Notes: generated by a model not told the origin, from the letters alone. A stretch of DNA of 64,000 nucleotides from Ruegeria atlantica (GCF_013032505.1 NZ_WQCG01000001.1:1364001-1428000); one strand, 5' to 3'. Shown: positions 51,936 to 62,586, numbered from the stretch's first letter. Made by a program: numbers and translations.

Positions 51936-53272
51936 CGACTTATACCGCAAAGCGGCTACCGCAGCAGACTGGTCCGGCAGGGTGGAACGCCATCCTGCCG
52001 CCGCAAACACCGCTGCCGCGGCTGGAACAGAACATTGCAGCCGACGTAACGATTGTCGGTGGCGGGTTTGCCGGGCTGAGTGCGGCGCGCCGGTTGCACC
52101 AGCTAGACCCTACACTCAAGATTGTCCTTTTAGAGGCCGGGCGCTTTGCCGACGGATCCGCGGGTCGCAATTCGGGTTTTATGATCGACCTGCCGCATGA
52201 TCTGGCGTCAGACAATTACGCCGGTGAGGGGCTGGAAGCCGACCGCGCGACTATAGCTCTGAACCGCCGTGCCATTGGGTTTGCAAAGAAAGTGGCGGAC
52301 GAGTGCAACCTGCCGCGGGAAATGTTCGACCCCTGCGGCAAGTTCAACGCGGCCGCCACCCGAGCTGGAGACAGGCACAATCGCGAGTTCGCAACGCATC
52401 TGGACCGGTTGGGCGAACCCTACACGCTCTATGATCGCCAACAGATGCAAGAGATCACGGGCAGTCCGCACTATTCCTCGGGCCTTTACGCGCCCGGCAC
52501 GGTGATGATCCAACCCGCTGGCTATATTCGAGCTTTGTCCTCTGGCCTCTCGGCTCAGGTCGATCTGTTCGAAAACTCACCCGTGACCGGGTTTGAGAAA
52601 CAAGGCACGGGGTGGCTGGTAAGAACACCTGATGCGCAGGTTTCGACAGGTCGGATCATTCTGGCCAATAACGGCCATTTGGAAAGCTTCGGGTTCTTCG
52701 AACGGCGGCTGATGCATATCTGTCTTTACGCGTCGATAACTGAGCGATTGACGCCTGCACAGATCAAGACATTGGGAGGCCAGCCCCGCTGGGCCGTCAC
52801 CCCAGCCGATCCGATGGGCACCTCAGTCCGGCGCGTCTCGGGCAGTTATGGCGACCGACTGCTGATCCGCACCTGTTCGACCTTCCACCCGACGATCGAG
52901 ACCAGCCCCATGCGCCTGCGCAATGCGGGCTGGGTTCATGACCGCAAGTTCCGTGAACGGTTTCCGCATCTGCCAGATGTACGAATGGAGCATCGTTGGG
53001 CAGGCATGCTCTGCCTCAGCCGAAACGGGTCCGCCGCATTCGGAGAGCTGGACGACGGCATCTTCTCTGCTTGCTGTCAGAACGGTTTGGGGATTGCCAG
53101 AGGGACGCTGCAAGGCATGGCTGTCGCAGAATTAATCACACAGAGCGGATCCGAAATCGCGGATCATTTCCTGACCCAACCAATGCCGCCGCGGCTACCG
53201 CCAGAGCCGTTTGCCTCACTCGGTGCAAATAGCTATTTGATTTGGAAAGAGTGGCGTTCCGGCAAGGAATGA
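51932..53272 (+). CDS. FAD-dependent amine oxidoreductase (DadA/PuuB-like)
   Basis: A 446-residue flavoprotein of the DAO family. The Rossmann FAD site is VTIVGGGFAGLSAARRLHQ (residues about 38-56), and the C-terminal FAD end is near HRWAGMLCLSRNG ... NGLGIARGTLQGMAVAELI. It would oxidise a secondary or tertiary amine or D-amino acid, passing electrons to oxygen or quinone. TTG 51932 overlaps the ALDH stop by 4 bp, showing translational coupling. D-hydroxyproline dehydrogenase is a plausible role. Confidence 0.87.
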   Translation: MTTYTAKRLPQQTGPAGWNAILPPQTPLPRLEQNIAADVTIVGGGFAGLSAARRLHQLDPTLKIVLLEAGRFADGSAGRNSGFMIDLPHDLASDNYAGEGLEADRATIALNRRAIGFAKKVADECNLPREMFDPCGKFNAAATRAGDRHNREFATHLDRLGEPYTLYDRQQMQEITGSPHYSSGLYAPGTVMIQPAGYIRALSSGLSAQVDLFENSPVTGFEKQGTGWLVRTPDAQVSTGRIILANNGHLESFGFFERRLMHICLYASITERLTPAQIKTLGGQPRWAVTPADPMGTSVRRVSGSYGDRLLIRTCSTFHPTIETSPMRLRNAGWVHDRKFRERFPHLPDVRMEHRWAGMLCLSRNGSAAFGELDDGIFSACCQNGLGIARGTLQGMAVAELITQSGSEIADHFLTQPMPPRLPPEPFASLGANSYLIWKEWRSGKE

Positions 53273-53276
53273 CGTG

Positions 53277-54011
53277 TCAGGGCAGGCTGAGCTTCGTCAT
53301 ACGGCCACCATCAACAGTGTAAACCTGACCGGTGACAAAACTGGCCTCCTCGGACGCAAGAAAGGCCGCTAACGCAGCGACCTCCTCTGGTCGACCGGTC
53401 CGGGTGACAGGGTGAATGCGGCCAATATCACGGCGAAATGCATCTGGATCAGGCTGGGCGTCGATGAATTCCATGTTCAATTCGGTGTCGATCCAACCGG
53501 GGGCCACCGCGTTGCACCGGATTCCGTCCGCGCCATGATCGACGGCAATTGCGCGGGTCAAGCCATGCAGCCCGGCCTTCGTCGCACAATAGGCTGCATG
53601 CCCGGGATTGCTGCCCAGCCCTTCGATCGAGCCAATGTTGACAATACTTCCCTGCGTATTCCGCAGATAGGGCAACGCGGCTTTGATCAGCAGAAACGGG
53701 GCCGTCAGGTTGACCGCCAGGTTGCGGTGCCAGTCATCCAGGCTCATGTCTTCGACAAGGGATTCCTGCATCATGCCCGCATTGTTGACCAGAACATCCA
53801 AACGCCCTGCCCGTTCGATAACGCTGGCAATCACTGCGGCTGGGCTGTCCGGATTGCAGAAATCCGACTCGATCGCTTCAAACTCGGTGTCCTGCCCGCG
53901 CTGCGCGGTAAACACCCGCGCCCCGTCCTGACGCAGTCGTTCAGCAATGGCCTGACCGATCCCGCTGCGGCCGCCGGTGACAAGAGCGGTTTTGCCATTA
54001 AATCGGGTCAT
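53277..54011 (-). CDS. Short-chain dehydrogenase/reductase
   Basis: A 244-residue SDR with the cofactor site [10 protein letters not shown] (residues about 12-21), NNAG, and the YCATK active site (Tyr and Lys). ATG 54011 overlaps the other SDR gene as ATGA. The pair is transcribed leftwards, convergent with the amine oxidase gene. Substrate unknown; probably an alcohol intermediate of the same catabolic route. Confidence 0.9.
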   Translation of the reverse strand: MTRFNGKTALVTGGRSGIGQAIAERLRQDGARVFTAQRGQDTEFEAIESDFCNPDSPAAVIASVIERAGRLDVLVNNAGMMQESLVEDMSLDDWHRNLAVNLTAPFLLIKAALPYLRNTQGSIVNIGSIEGLGSNPGHAAYCATKAGLHGLTRAIAVDHGADGIRCNAVAPGWIDTELNMEFIDAQPDPDAFRRDIGRIHPVTRTGRPEEVAALAAFLASEEASFVTGQVYTVDGGRMTKLSLP

Positions 54012-54739
54012 GATACCGGCTTGCCTCCATTCACTTCCAGCAACGCACCGCACACATACCGCGACGCATCCGAGGCCAGAAACAGGATCACGTCGGCAAT
54101 ATCCTCTGGTTCGGCAATTCTGCCCAAGGGAACAGTCTGTCCCAGCTCGGCCACCGCGGTGTCCGGGTCGAACCCGCGCTTGGCGAACCCGGACCGCAGC
54201 ATAGGCGTGTTCACCTCGTTCGGGCAAACGGCGTTGATGCGGATGCCCTGATGGGCGTGGTCCATCCCCATACATTGGGTCAGCGAAGCGATCGCGGCTT
54301 TGGTCATGCAGTAGACCGCATGGTTTGGGCCAGGACGCAGGCCCCAACAGGATGCGGTGTTCACAATCGCCCCGCCGCCGTTGGCAGCCATAATCGGAAT
54401 TGCAGCGCGGCAAATGCGAAATGGGGCCTCGACATTCACTCCCAGTGACAAGGACCAATCCTGATCCGAGGTTTCGGTAACGGCACCACGCGCAATGACG
54501 CCTGCGTTGTTGACCACAATGTCCAACCCGCCCAGCGTATCCGCCGCCCGTTTCGGCAGCGCATCGGCATATGCCGCGTCCAGCAGGTCACCGGGCAGAT
54601 GAGCCTCGGCATCCACCCCTTCGACCATGCGGTCGGCGACGGCGACTCGCGCACCGGCGGCACGCAACCGCCGCACCAGAGACCCCCCGATCCCACCGGC
54701 CGCACCCGTGACCAAAGCTGATTTTCCCATGAAATCCAT
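54008..54739 (-). CDS. Short-chain dehydrogenase/reductase
   Basis: A 243-residue SDR with [14 protein letters not shown] and YCMTK signatures, and the C-terminal VNGG motif. Its paired location with another SDR and an HpbD-like gene suggests successive steps or related substrates. ATG 54739 lies directly after the HpbD-like stop. Confidence 0.9.
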   Translation of the reverse strand: MDFMGKSALVTGAAGGIGGSLVRRLRAAGARVAVADRMVEGVDAEAHLPGDLLDAAYADALPKRAADTLGGLDIVVNNAGVIARGAVTETSDQDWSLSLGVNVEAPFRICRAAIPIMAANGGGAIVNTASCWGLRPGPNHAVYCMTKAAIASLTQCMGMDHAHQGIRINAVCPNEVNTPMLRSGFAKRGFDPDTAVAELGQTVPLGRIAEPEDIADVILFLASDASRYVCGALLEVNGGKPVS

Positions 54740-54750
54740 GGCTTGCTCCC

Positions 54751-55854
54751 TCAGAACGACGCGACCGGCGCGCCAAAGCGGGTTTCGTCGGGCACGACAC
54801 CCAACCCCGGTCCAGTCGGTACTTGGATGTGCCCACCGTCAATCCGGATTCCATTCTGGGCATCGTAGTTGCCTTCGATGTATGGCGCGGCCAGCCAAAC
54901 ACCTTCCAGCAGATCGGGTCGGACCGTCGCGCCAATATGCACGCAGGCCGCGGCGATAATGTCCCCGCCCCAACTGTCGTCGCAGGTATGAGGCAGATTG
55001 CGCGCCTCGCAGAGGTCTCGGAACGTGCGCATTGGCTGCAGGCCACCAATCCGCGTGACTTTCATACCAAACCCATCCACCAGGCCAGTGCCGGCCGCTG
55101 AGATAACGGTGTTCAGATCGGTGGAGTTCTCGTCCATGTAGATCGGATGGCCAAGTTGTGGCCGTATCTTTTGCAGGTCCTCAATCGTGTTGCAGGGTTG
55201 TTCCATGACAAACGGGATATCCGGGCATTCGCGACTGACGCGCAATGCATCGCGGGTTGTCCAACCTCGGTTTCCGTCCACGGCCAAGCGCATTCCGGAC
55301 CCGCCAATGACCTCCCACACTTTGCGGATGGTTTCGATGTCAACCTCAACCGGCCGGCCGCCAACCTTGATTTGCAGTCGCGGATAGCCTTCGGCCAATT
55401 TTCCTGCTGCCAGAGTTGCGATATCATCCGGCGCCCCAACACCAGTCGCGTAATACGACGGAACCTTGTCCACTTCGGCACCGCCGAGCAGTTCCGATAC
55501 GCTGACCCCAAAATGCTTGCCGAGCAGGTCATGCGCTGCAATGTCTATGGCCGCTTTGGCGTAGTTGTGGCCGTTTAGAAGTCCATCCATCCGACGGTGC
55601 AGCCCCAGCAGCGAAACCTCGGCGCCTAGCAACCCATTTGCCATTTGGGCCACAGCGGCACGCGCACCAGCGGCGTGTGCCTCGGCATACGTAGGGCCAA
55701 CCGGGCAAGTCTCACCCCATCCGACCAATCCATTGTCGGTCACCAACTTAACCAGTGTGGCGTCCAGCGCCCAAACCTCGGCGTTGGCCATTGTATAGGG
55801 ACCGTTCTTGACCGGCAGATCGTGGCTATAGATGTGAATTTCGGTAATTTTCAC
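54751..55854 (-). CDS. Enolase-superfamily epimerase (hydroxyproline-betaine 2-epimerase-like)
   Basis: A 367-residue member of the MR/MLE subgroup. Metal ligands D193 (DGNRGW), E218 (MEQPC) and D241 (DENS) are in place, and the acid-base pair K163 (LQIKVGG) and K265 (GMKVTRIGG) sits on opposite faces, as in proline-racemase-type members. This pattern is that of HpbD, which inverts C2 of hydroxyproline or proline betaine. The neighbouring BCCT, MttB and Rieske genes make that role likely. The actual substrate remains to be tested. Confidence 0.8.
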   Translation of the reverse strand: MKITEIHIYSHDLPVKNGPYTMANAEVWALDATLVKLVTDNGLVGWGETCPVGPTYAEAHAAGARAAVAQMANGLLGAEVSLLGLHRRMDGLLNGHNYAKAAIDIAAHDLLGKHFGVSVSELLGGAEVDKVPSYYATGVGAPDDIATLAAGKLAEGYPRLQIKVGGRPVEVDIETIRKVWEVIGGSGMRLAVDGNRGWTTRDALRVSRECPDIPFVMEQPCNTIEDLQKIRPQLGHPIYMDENSTDLNTVISAAGTGLVDGFGMKVTRIGGLQPMRTFRDLCEARNLPHTCDDSWGGDIIAAACVHIGATVRPDLLEGVWLAAPYIEGNYDAQNGIRIDGGHIQVPTGPGLGVVPDETRFGAPVASF

Positions 55855-55888
55855 TGCAGATATTCCGTCGTGTCTTGAAAGGAAAAAA

Positions 55889-55909
55889 CCCGCCCTGTTG
55901 TCGGGCGGG
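55889..55909 (-). terminator. Rho-independent terminator after the MttB-family gene
   Basis: Hairpin cccgccc (55889-55895) with gggcggg (55903-55909), followed on the minus strand by a T tract (aaaaaa at 55883-55888 on the plus strand). It lies 22 bp past the MttB stop at 55931. Confidence 0.75.
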
Positions 55910-55930
55910 CAAGTCTCGGGGGAGATGATC

Positions 55931-57478
55931 CTAGTAACTCTGGTTCAGTTCTTCAGCCGCCGGGATCTCGCGCTCGCGCCGGGCGATGTATTCCAGCAGG
56001 GCTTCGTTTTTCGCCTCGTCCAGTTTGGGTTCCTCATATTCGGCCAACAACGCGCGCGCCCGACCCAGAGCGCGTTCCGTGATTTCGACACTTCCTTCGG
56101 CCTGCCATTGTTCAATCGAGTTGTTGTCGAACAGTTCAGGCATGAAGAAGGCGTCCTGAAAGTTGTCCTGCGTGTGGGGGTGGCCCAGGTAATGTCCTCC
56201 GGGCCCGACATCTGGTACGGCAGCCAGGGCTTGATCGAAATCGTGCCACTTGGGCCCTTCGGCCATGCGGTAAGCCATGGCGCATTGTTCGGCATCTACG
56301 ATGAACTTGGCGACCGAGCAGTGCATCCCCGCCTCGTTCCACCCGGCGGAGTGCCAGATGTAATTGGCACCAGCATGCATGACCGCCTGTAGGGTCGTTG
56401 CAGATTCATATCCGGCCTGCGCGTCGAACGTCTTGGCCCCGCCCAGGGTGTTCGACGTGCGCCAGGGCACACCGTAATAGCGTGCCATTTGGCCGATCAT
56501 GAAGTTCATCAAGCTGATCTCGGGCGTGCCCGCCATCGGCGCACCGGACTTCATCGACACAGTCGACAGGTAGTGACCATAGATCGCCGGTGCACCCTTG
56601 CGAATGACCTGTGTGTAGGCCAGCGCACTGAGAGCCTCGGCATTTAACTGCGCTACGGTGGCCGGAACAGATGCAGGCGTGTTGGCGCCCCCCAGAACGA
56701 AGGGCGAGCAGAGCACCGGTTGCTTGCGACGACAAAAAGCGCGCATCGCACCCAGCATGGTTTCATCCCAAACCAAGGGCGAGTTGCCGTTGCAGTTGCC
56801 GGTGGTTACCGGATGGTCCTCTAAGAACGCCTCGCCGAACAGGATTGCACACATATCCATCACATCCTCGGCGTTCTTAGGCGAGGTGGTCATGCCCATG
56901 AACGTCTTGTCCGAATGCTTCATCGAGGAATAGGTGATGCGCAGGTGCCGTTGACTGATCGGGTGATCATACGGTTCTACGATGTGATGCGCCGAAGAAT
57001 GCAGAGCAGGCATCATATGGCTGAGCTTGTGAAACATTGCCAGATCGTCCAGCGTCGGGTTGCGGCGCACGTCGTCCAGATCGCGCAGGAACGGCGCACC
57101 GGTCATCGGCACAAAGATCGAGTGCCTGCCACCCAATCGAACATTCTTTTTAGAGTCACGTGCGTGGTAGGTGAAATCACTTGGGATAGTGGCAATCAAC
57201 TCGCGCACCAGGCCACGGTCCAGGTAGACCAGTTCGCCTTCTACTTTGGCACCGGCTTTCTTCCAGTCCTCCAAAGCGATGGGATCGCGAAACTGAACAC
57301 CGACATTTTCCAGAATGTCCATCGAGGCGGCATCGATGCGTTCGACCTGGCTGCCGTCCATCACTTCACACAATGGAATGCCACGGGTCAGGCCGGGCAA
57401 CATATCAAAGTTCGGGGCGGTGCGTAGGGCGCGACGGGCAGAGCGTCCGCCAGAGCGTGTCGCAGTACGAATATTCAC
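55931..57478 (-). CDS. MttB-family (non-pyrrolysine) methyltransferase
   Basis: A 515-residue trimethylamine-methyltransferase-family protein in the non-pyrrolysine branch; no in-frame amber codon interrupts it. Members demethylate glycine betaine, proline betaine or carnitine onto a corrinoid or other acceptor. Recognisable blocks: [51 protein letters not shown] and [16 protein letters not shown] 57478 follows ggagg; the frame to 57493 runs through that site. No corrinoid-protein gene is visible nearby, so its methyl acceptor is uncertain. Confidence 0.85.
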   Translation of the reverse strand: MNIRTATRSGGRSARRALRTAPNFDMLPGLTRGIPLCEVMDGSQVERIDAASMDILENVGVQFRDPIALEDWKKAGAKVEGELVYLDRGLVRELIATIPSDFTYHARDSKKNVRLGGRHSIFVPMTGAPFLRDLDDVRRNPTLDDLAMFHKLSHMMPALHSSAHHIVEPYDHPISQRHLRITYSSMKHSDKTFMGMTTSPKNAEDVMDMCAILFGEAFLEDHPVTTGNCNGNSPLVWDETMLGAMRAFCRRKQPVLCSPFVLGGANTPASVPATVAQLNAEALSALAYTQVIRKGAPAIYGHYLSTVSMKSGAPMAGTPEISLMNFMIGQMARYYGVPWRTSNTLGGAKTFDAQAGYESATTLQAVMHAGANYIWHSAGWNEAGMHCSVAKFIVDAEQCAMAYRMAEGPKWHDFDQALAAVPDVGPGGHYLGHPHTQDNFQDAFFMPELFDNNSIEQWQAEGSVEITERALGRARALLAEYEEPKLDEAKNEALLEYIARREREIPAAEELNQSY

Positions 57479-57585
57479 GGTGCAATCCTCCAATCTTGAT
57501 AACCAGACTGACGGATTCGGCGGCTTTGCACCTCACTGATTGCGATATCTGTTTGCAGGAAGCGACACAGGCAACCGAACGAAAA

Positions 57586-57609
57586 ACGCCGCCCCGGTCG
57601 GGGCGGCGT
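57586..57609 (-). terminator. Rho-independent terminator after the BCCT gene
   Basis: Hairpin acgccgcccc-ggtc-ggggcggcgt, followed on the minus strand by a T tract (aaaaa at 57582-57586 on the plus strand). It lies 25 bp past the BCCT stop and separates that gene from the MttB gene. Confidence 0.8.
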
Positions 57610-57633
57610 CTGTTTTGGCACTATGAGCAATAC

Positions 57634-59460
57634 TTATTCAGCGGCCTGTGTGCTTGTATCAGAGTGCTGGTCACGCCGACCGTCGCGGTAGAGCGCCTTG
57701 GCCAACGACACCATCATCAGCCCCATAACCATGGTAAATGGTAACGCGCCAATGATCATAGCGTTGCGCAACGCGTCCATCGGATTGTTTTCGCCTGCTG
57801 CCAGGATCAAAGCACCGATCACGGCTGTAAGAATAACACCCCAGATGATGCGATGCTTGATGCCGGTTTCCTGGCTGCCACCCGACATGATGGTGTTCAT
57901 CACTAGAATGCCCGAGTCCGCGGAGGTCACCAGGAAGGTCATGATCAGGATCACGCACATGACGTTCAACATGGACAACAGCCCACCGTCGATCATGTAG
58001 GACAGTGTCACGAACAGCTTATTGGTGTTCGACGCACCGATGATCGCGCCTTCAGCAGCACCGGCCAATTCCAGATCAATCGCAGTACCGCCCAGAATGG
58101 TCATCCACGCAAAACATACCAGCGCTGGCGCGAACACACAGCCCAGAATGAATTCGCGTACAGAACGACCCTTGGAGATACGCGCAAGGAACAATCCCAC
58201 AAACGGCGAGAATGCAATCCACCAGGCCCAATAGAAGGTGGTCCAGCCCGACTGCCAGCCAAACTGACGGCCTTGCTCACCCGCAGCGTAAACTGCAGCC
58301 AGAGTGTCATCGCTCAGCTCTGCAGCGGCACCTTCGAGACCGCTCTTAAAGCCATCAAAGCTGCCCCATGCGTTCGTTGCGCCACCCACCAGGTCAGCCG
58401 CATGCGCCTGTGCTTCCGCAGGCAGAGCCGCAGTAAAGGCTTCAACCGACAACGGACCATATGCACCAAAGCTCATCGAAAGGAAGTGCAGCAGGTAGTC
58501 AACCAGGGCCGTGCCATAGGTCGTCATGGCAAAGACAAACGAGCCGAATACGACAAAGGTGCCCAGCAGGATGATCGACAGAACAAGGTTCAGGTTCGAC
58601 AGGTATTTAACACCGCGACCAACACCCGACACCGCCGAAATGATCGACAGTCCCATGATGACAACCAGACCTGCGATCAGGCCAACTTTGCTCGGGGTCG
58701 GCACTTCACCACCAAAATCCATGATCCATCCCATCCCGGTGATGGCATACAAACCGTCGATGAACTGGCTGACACCAAACCCGATGGTAACGGACACGCC
58801 GAGAATTGTTGCAACAACGCCCAGAACGTCAACGACATGGCCAAGAAAACCGTTCATCAGGCGACCAAACAGTGGGGTAAGTGCCGCGCGAATGGTCAAA
58901 GGCATGTCACGGGTATAGGCGTAATAGGCCAGCGACAGACCGGTCACCACGTAAATCGCCCAGGCGTGGAAGCCATAGTGCAGGAAAGTGTACCGATAAG
59001 CCGACTGAACGGACTCTGGGTCGTTACCTGCAACAGCGCCACCTACAACCTCGGGGTTTGACCCCCACAGTCCCAGCGGTTCAGCAGTCGCAAAAACCAT
59101 CAGGCCGACACCCAGACCAGCGCCGAACATCATCGAGAACCAAGAGAAATTTGAGAATTCAGGCTTTTCGCCCGCTGTTCCCATGATCCGCTTTCCGGTT
59201 GCCGGGAGGGCTGCCACCACGACGAGGAAGAAGACAAACAAGCCAACAATGACAATGTAGAAGCTGTTGAAGATTTCCAGGATCTTGCCATTCCAGCTGC
59301 CGAGTGTGCTATTGGCATTGGCCGGGAAAATAAGCGCCCACAGTACAAGGGCAACCATTATGCCCTTACTGATCAGCGCGATTGGCACGCTGTAGTTTTC
59401 ATAGAAACCGGCATCCGCCGTTTCTATCTCTAGATCCGTAAAGGGTTCGGGTATCGACAT
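57634..59460 (-). CDS. BCCT-family betaine/carnitine/choline transporter
   Basis: A 608-residue transporter with about twelve membrane segments. The family core is present: FSWFSMMFGAGLGVGLMVFATAEPLGLWGSNPEV around the ligand-binding region, the W..FYWAWWIAFSPFVGLFLARISKGRSVREFILGCV segment in TM8-9, and SADSGILVMNT later. It would import a quaternary amine by ion symport in the inner membrane. No long cytoplasmic C-terminal osmosensor is seen. Upstream of the MttB gene in the same direction, as expected for an import-then-demethylate unit. Confidence 0.93.
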   Translation of the reverse strand: MSIPEPFTDLEIETADAGFYENYSVPIALISKGIMVALVLWALIFPANANSTLGSWNGKILEIFNSFYIVIVGLFVFFLVVVAALPATGKRIMGTAGEKPEFSNFSWFSMMFGAGLGVGLMVFATAEPLGLWGSNPEVVGGAVAGNDPESVQSAYRYTFLHYGFHAWAIYVVTGLSLAYYAYTRDMPLTIRAALTPLFGRLMNGFLGHVVDVLGVVATILGVSVTIGFGVSQFIDGLYAITGMGWIMDFGGEVPTPSKVGLIAGLVVIMGLSIISAVSGVGRGVKYLSNLNLVLSIILLGTFVVFGSFVFAMTTYGTALVDYLLHFLSMSFGAYGPLSVEAFTAALPAEAQAHAADLVGGATNAWGSFDGFKSGLEGAAAELSDDTLAAVYAAGEQGRQFGWQSGWTTFYWAWWIAFSPFVGLFLARISKGRSVREFILGCVFAPALVCFAWMTILGGTAIDLELAGAAEGAIIGASNTNKLFVTLSYMIDGGLLSMLNVMCVILIMTFLVTSADSGILVMNTIMSGGSQETGIKHRIIWGVILTAVIGALILAAGENNPMDALRNAMIIGALPFTMVMGLMMVSLAKALYRDGRRDQHSDTSTQAAE

Positions 59461-60017
59461 GTTGCTCCTCCGTGATGTCGTATTAATTTCGAAACTGTCT
59501 GTGCATTTCCCGCCATTTACCCAATCGCTTCTTACGTGGGAGATGGTGCTGCAGCAGACGTATCGGTTCTTTCTTGTTTCGTTCCTGTTTATCAGAAATG
59601 CTTCTCAGCGGCATGGTTCCGCGCCTGCTGGGTTGCATTGAATTCAACACACATTCCAATCTGGCGATATGCAGCCGTACCAACCGGGAGTGAGTTCCAC
59701 GCCTCCTTCACTTTCCCTTTCGGCTTTCCCCGGTGGTCAGTTTGGGACGTCGTTAGGTCGCAGGCCCGTCACATGACGTCGGGATTTCGCTATTGAAAAG
59801 CCTGCAAAACACGACATTTGTTGGTAGAACTGACTATAGTGGCGCTCCGATCTAAATTCGGCCAGAACCGACGCATTGGCGAAAAATGCGACATTCGCCG
59901 TTAACATGAGCCAAAAGAACATCAAATCTTTAAAAGCGCTATAGCTTTCACCTTCAAAAAAACTAAAACTGAGTTGACAAAAACTAAACTAAACCGAATA
60001 GCGATTCACCAGCCACT
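59461..60017. other. 557-bp divergent intergenic region
   Basis: Shared upstream region of the BCCT gene (minus) and the LysR gene (plus). No gene is supported. It contains the promoter-like ttgaca at 59974 and A-rich repeats aaaactaaaact/aaactaaact (59957-59992). Confidence 0.5.
59974..60002 (+). promoter_or_regulatory. Possible sigma70-type promoter for the LysR gene
   Basis: ttgaca (59974-59979), a 17-base spacer, and aatagc (59997-60002) ahead of the LysR start at 60018. The repeated actaaa units between and before them may be regulator sites. The short distance to the ATG leaves little leader, so this is tentative. Confidence 0.35.
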
Positions 60018-60923
60018 ATGTCCCGACGCCATTACAACCTGCCGCCGCTGACAACATTGTCAGCCTTTGAGGCCGCCGCCCGTCACCTGAGCTTCAAGAA
60101 CGCCGCCGTGGAATTGTCTGTCACGCCCGGTGCGGTCAGTCACCAGATCAAGGCGCTTGAAGGCGATCTGGACACGCCTCTCTTTCAACGCAAGCATCGC
60201 GGCGTTGACCTGACCGAAGACGGCAAAGCCCTGTACGAGGCGCTGTCCACGTCCTTTGGGCGCATCTCGAAAACGCTGAGCATGATCCGCGACCGATCCA
60301 CGGCCGGAAAGGTGACCGTAGGATCGACAACAGCGGTTGCCGCGTTGTGGTTGTCTCCGGCCGTTATTCGGTTCTGGCGTGACATGCCCGAGGTCAATGT
60401 GGATCAGCTGTCGCAGGACCGACCCTTTCGCGATCGCCCAGACGTCGACTTTTTCATCCGCTACGGGCGGGACAGCGATCCGAACCTGTCACATACGCCG
60501 CTGTTTCGCGACCAGCTTGTCCCTGTTGGCAGCCCCGAGATGGCAGAGAGGCTGGCAGATGCCGGTCTCGAGGATCTGACGTCTGAACGGCTGATCCACC
60601 TGGATTCAGAAGACCGCACCTGGACCACGTGGCCCGAATGGTTCCAGCAGTTGGGATATAACGGCACCGTACCCGTTGAATCCCGCGTCAACAGCTACTC
60701 GGTCGCGCTGCAGCTGGCGCGGAAGGGTGCCGGGCTGGCGCTAGGTTGGCAGCGGTTGATTCAACCTATGCTGCAATCAGGTAAACTGGTTCCTATTGGC
60801 ACGCATCAAGTGCCCGCGCCGAACCAGTTTTACCTGGTCGGACGCCGCGACGAAGAGCTCTCAGAGAGCGCCCGCGCCCTGAAAAACTGGATCGTTCAAG
60901 AGGTTCAGGAAGGCTCGGTTTAG
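60018..60923 (+). CDS. LysR-family (GcvA-like) transcriptional regulator
   Basis: A 301-residue regulator with the GcvA-type N-terminus (LPPLTTLSAFEAAARHLSFKNAAVELSVTPGAVSHQIKALEGDLDTPLFQRKHRGVDLTEDG) and an effector-binding domain. GcvA-like members often control amine or glycine metabolism genes. It is divergent from the BCCT gene and lies 99 bp upstream of the Rieske oxygenase, so it likely controls one or both. Confidence 0.9.
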   Translation: MSRRHYNLPPLTTLSAFEAAARHLSFKNAAVELSVTPGAVSHQIKALEGDLDTPLFQRKHRGVDLTEDGKALYEALSTSFGRISKTLSMIRDRSTAGKVTVGSTTAVAALWLSPAVIRFWRDMPEVNVDQLSQDRPFRDRPDVDFFIRYGRDSDPNLSHTPLFRDQLVPVGSPEMAERLADAGLEDLTSERLIHLDSEDRTWTTWPEWFQQLGYNGTVPVESRVNSYSVALQLARKGAGLALGWQRLIQPMLQSGKLVPIGTHQVPAPNQFYLVGRRDEELSESARALKNWIVQEVQEGSV

Positions 60924-61022
60924 GTGAAATCACCCTCTGATGAGCTTTTCTGATATTGAGGCAGGCAGGTTCGATCCGCCAATAGGGATAAAAAGCATCC
61001 AGCAAAACCTCAGGAGAGCCCG

Positions 61023-62177
61023 ATGAACAAGCATAGCGCGCTGTCTTCCGTTCTGGCCGATGTAAATGTCGCAAATGGCCTGCCGAACGAACACTATGTC
61101 GACCCGGCCGTTTTCAACGAAGAAAAACGATCTGTGCTGTATGCCAACTGGTCCGGCATCGGGTTCGGCAAGGACGTACCAGAAGAAGGTGATGCAAAGC
61201 CGGTCGATTTTCTAGGCATGCCGCTGTTGGTTGTTCGGGACAAGGATGGCGAGGTTGGCGTTTTCCAGAACACCTGCCGCCACCGTGGGATGATCCTGGT
61301 GGACACGCCGCGCAAAATCGGCGGCGCAATCCGCTGCCCCTATCACAGCTGGTGCTACAGCCTGAAAGGCGAGCTGCGTGCAACTCCACACGTGGGTGGC
61401 CCAGGCCAGAACAAGCACGAGGACGTCAAGCGCGAAGACCTGGGCCTCGTTCGCGTACGCTCCTATGTCTGGCGGGATGTGATCTTTGTGAATGTCGATG
61501 GCAATGCGCCTGAGTTCGAAGAGGTTCACGGCCCTCTGCTGGAACGTTGGAAGGAATTTGAGAAACCCGTCTTCCACGGCGGTGAAACGTCCTCATTCAA
61601 GCTTGACGTCAAGACCAACTGGAAGCTGGCGGTCGAGAACTATTGCGAAAGCTATCACCTGCCATGGGTGCATCCCGGTCTGAACAGTTATTCGCGGCTG
61701 GAGGATCACTACAATATCGAAGAGCGCGGTCAGTATTCGGGCCAAGGGACCCTGGTTTACCGCCAACTGACAGATCAAGACGGCGCAACCTTCCCGGATT
61801 TTGACGGGCTGAGCGACAAGTGGAACGAAGGCGCTGAGTATATTGCGGTTTATCCAAACGTTCTGCTGGGCGTGCAGCGCGATCACGCATTTGCCATTGT
61901 GCTGGAGCCAGTCGATCAGGAAAACACCGTCGAACATATCGAGCTGTACTACGCCAAAAGCGTTGATGACACTCCGCAGCATGATGGACTGCGTGCTTCG
62001 AATGCGCAGCTGTGGAAGACTGTATTCGAAGAGGATGTCTTTGTCGTCGAAGGCATGCAGAAAGGCCGACATGGTATGTTGTTTGACGGCGGTCGGTTTT
62101 CGCCCGCTATGGACGGGCCGACGCATAACTTCCACCATTGGGTCGCGACGCAAGTCGAAAACGGCCGCGCAGGCTAA
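61023..62177 (+). CDS. Rieske non-heme iron oxygenase, N-demethylase type
   Basis: A 384-residue oxygenase alpha subunit. The Rieske cluster ligands are C85-x-H87 and C105-xx-H108 (CRHRG ... CPYHSW), and the mononuclear iron site is in ENYCESYHLPWVHPG (H212, H217). The bridging acidic residue is E209, as in the stachydrine demethylase and carnitine oxygenase group rather than Asp of ring-hydroxylating enzymes. It probably removes an N-methyl group as formaldehyde. ATG 61023 follows caggagag. Confidence 0.88.
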   Translation: MNKHSALSSVLADVNVANGLPNEHYVDPAVFNEEKRSVLYANWSGIGFGKDVPEEGDAKPVDFLGMPLLVVRDKDGEVGVFQNTCRHRGMILVDTPRKIGGAIRCPYHSWCYSLKGELRATPHVGGPGQNKHEDVKREDLGLVRVRSYVWRDVIFVNVDGNAPEFEEVHGPLLERWKEFEKPVFHGGETSSFKLDVKTNWKLAVENYCESYHLPWVHPGLNSYSRLEDHYNIEERGQYSGQGTLVYRQLTDQDGATFPDFDGLSDKWNEGAEYIAVYPNVLLGVQRDHAFAIVLEPVDQENTVEHIELYYAKSVDDTPQHDGLRASNAQLWKTVFEEDVFVVEGMQKGRHGMLFDGGRFSPAMDGPTHNFHHWVATQVENGRAG

Positions 62178-62236
62178 CCTTATTGGATCGGCCAGCCAGT
62201 CAAAGGTTGGCCGGTCGACGACAAATAGGGACACCT

Positions 62237-62476
62237 ATGGACAAACAGGAACTGGATCGACTTCTACTGGACGCGCATGATCGCAAAGATCCTGCCGACC
62301 TGATCCGGTACTACACCCTGGCCGCGGATGAGCGCGAAACGGCGCGGGACATCGACGCGGCCTGCTTTTACCTGACACATGCCTTCATTTTCGCGCTGGA
62401 ATCCGGCGCGCCAGAAGCTGATGCGCTGAACCAGCGGCTGGTCGCCTATGGCCGGGCGCACAAGCTGAATTTCTGA
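62237..62476 (+). CDS. Small helical protein, 79 aa
   Basis: ATG 62237 is preceded by agggac. The product (MDKQELDRLLLDAHDRKDPADLIRYYTLAADERETARDIDAACFYLTHAFIFALESGAP...) is all-helical and TPR-like, with no known family. It lies between the Rieske oxygenase and the DMGDH-like gene, so it may be an accessory or electron-transfer helper. The longer upstream frame has no good start. Confidence 0.65.
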   Translation: MDKQELDRLLLDAHDRKDPADLIRYYTLAADERETARDIDAACFYLTHAFIFALESGAPEADALNQRLVAYGRAHKLNF

Positions 62477-62586
62477 GTTTAGCCTTAGATTAAACTCACT
62501 CAACCCAACTTGAAATTTATGTCCGTTGCCGGCGCTATTGCGATGATGACACATGGCGGCGGGACCAACTTTGATACGGCAGGCTC

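Noticed and set aside
53412..54251. 279-codon plus-strand frame across both SDR genes
   Set aside because: It spans two real genes on the minus strand, each with complete SDR motifs.
58273..59061. 262-codon plus-strand frame opposite the BCCT gene
   Set aside because: It lies antisense to a transporter gene with intact family motifs.
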